Shown here: positions 34,845 to 36,110 of the stretch, piece by piece | Position numbering within the stretch: position 1 is the first letter of the stretch | Layout of the letters: each line of letters starts with the position of its first letter | Assembly: GCA_030141605.1 (NCBI GenBank) | Contig: JAQGDQ010000151.1 | Coordinates: 457,501-493,610 of the forward strand | Origin: Tubiluchus corallicola | Lineage: Eukaryota; Priapulida; Priapulimorpha; Priapulimorphida; Tubiluchidae | Direction: 5' to 3' | Length of the DNA stretch: 36,110 nucleotides | The notes under the pieces: model-generated | Seen by the model: the letters and a program-made list of their open reading frames with translations, nothing else | Told to the model about the DNA's origin: nothing | Database searches by the model: none | Translations under genes and position numbers: made by a program

Positions 34845-36110
34845 CTAAAAGAAACTTGTGACTTTAATTTCACGATTTTGATTTAAATAATGCAAAAGGC
34901 TTCGCTAAAATAATAGCTTCAGTAGCAACTCAACCGAAAAAGTGAAACATCGTTTTAAACAGATTAAAATAAATGTGTAACTTGGGCACGTTTAATATTA
35001 GACAGGAGGAAACTAAACGTTGGATTTATTTAATTGACCAATTACTTTTTCAATGCATTACATAAAATTTTAAGGTTTTATTCAGCTCACAACATTACAC
35101 GTAGCATTAAAATTCAATGCGCTGAGGGCATCGTGAACTGGCCCAGAAAACTAAAAAAGTAGGCCACCAAATAACTCTTAAATTAATTGGCGTCTTATTA
35201 GTAGATGTGCGTGAGGTTTTAACGGCGAGGAATTTTTCTGTACAGGTTTATGGTCTCAGTTAATAGATGGAAGGGGAGTCGTGTGCGTGTTGCACATTGA
35301 TAGACCGAGAAAAGAAAAATATGGAGTAAATACTAAAAAGGATCTAAAGTCTTCGGCATTAATTTTGAATAACAACAAATTCTCTCGTATTCTTTTATAT
35401 TCGCCAACTAAAAACGAACGAATACTTAAAAAAGTAAAACATTACAGAAGGTTCTTAATAGCAAATAAAAAGAGAAACGCTTTGATAACCTTTATAGGGT
35501 TTATTGTAACACAACAAAAGTACGCTTCGACAATCTATAAATACGTCAATACTGTTACTGAGAAACAATCGACAAAACATCACCACAAAAGCATTCGTTA
35601 ATGTTTTGTTGTTTGTTTCTCAGCACGGAGAAATACTTCTATTAATATAATATAAGGTCACGTCTGCCTAATTAATTTTAGAACATCTTTAAAATTGAAA
35701 TTATTAATGTGCATTCAACTTAAGAAACGAAACGTCTTGGCTAATATTTTAAATCATAATATGCCATATAAAGGTTATTCAATCTTAATGCTTTTCTCAT
35801 TTCTTTGTTGTTAAATATTAACTGTAATGTTAATGGCTGCAGAATTTGTTAGGACACTAGCTGAAAGTGGTTTTAATCTTAAGAAACTTTTCCAAAGATG
35901 AAAGCGCAAAAAAAAACTCCATCCAGGAAACTTCTTTGACGTATCATTTAATGTTTGTTACCATAATTTAATTACAGTAACAGTAATCGCTTCTTAGTGA
36001 ACTAGCTTTTTAACTGTCACACTTGCACAATCATTTTTGAATGATTCTTTAGATCTCACAAAATGCTAATTATATTCACATGATAAGCATAACAGGTCAC
36101 ATAATAGTAT
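34845..36110. other. 5' flank of paralog B, no further gene seen
   Basis: The noncoding first exon and promoter of paralog B should lie here or beyond the window, but I could not place them. A basic 106-residue plus-strand open frame at 35281-35601 starts with GTG, is AT-rich and has no recognisable domain; I do not call it. Confidence 0.4.

Noticed and set aside
35281-35601. 106-residue basic open frame
   Set aside because: GTG start, Lys/Asn/Ile-rich composition as expected from AT-rich DNA, no domain and no splice or promoter context.

Overview
The window looks like AT-rich nuclear DNA from an invertebrate animal. Genes are split by GT-AG introns, microsatellites are common, and decayed LINE retrotransposons are scattered through it. 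The best-supported genes are an alpha-type nicotinic acetylcholine receptor subunit of alpha-9/10-like character, a GT32 glycosyltransferase, and a pair of small secreted proteins I do not recognise. A lophotrochozoan (mollusc, annelid or relative) would fit best, but nothing here fixes the phylum.

Layout. 364-5598 (+) holds the last four coding exons of the nicotinic receptor; its 5' exons lie outside the window. 5.6-14.3 kb contains no gene I can support, only microsatellites (GAT at 7.4 kb, CT at 9.8 kb, TTTGNA at 10.8 kb, AT at 13.8 kb). 14.4-16.4 kb (+) holds secreted paralog A, with a TATA promoter, a noncoding first exon and two coding exons. 18.4-24.8 kb is a repeat zone: a 106-bp tandem duplication, a candidate 2.3-kb inverted-repeat element carrying a decayed Cys-rich ORF, and LINE remnants in which a plus-strand LINE is inserted into a minus-strand LINE. 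25.0-27.0 kb (-) is the complete two-exon GT32 gene. 27.9-28.2 kb is another LINE tail. 29.9-30.46 kb is a minisatellite of about 77 bp period with a perfect cAMP-response element (TGACGTCA) in each of seven units. 31.66-32.0 kb is a nearly identical 169-bp tandem duplication. 33.0-34.8 kb (-) is secreted paralog B.

The most interesting protein-level observation is the convergent pair A and B. They share about 82% identity over a 91-residue core by my hand alignment (75 of 91), identical intron positions and phase, a signal peptide and no cysteines, but have unrelated N- and C-terminal flanks. The receptor, the glycosyltransferase and the secreted pair show no obvious functional link. All intron boundaries were set by hand from splice consensus, reading phase and family similarity, with no transcript evidence.
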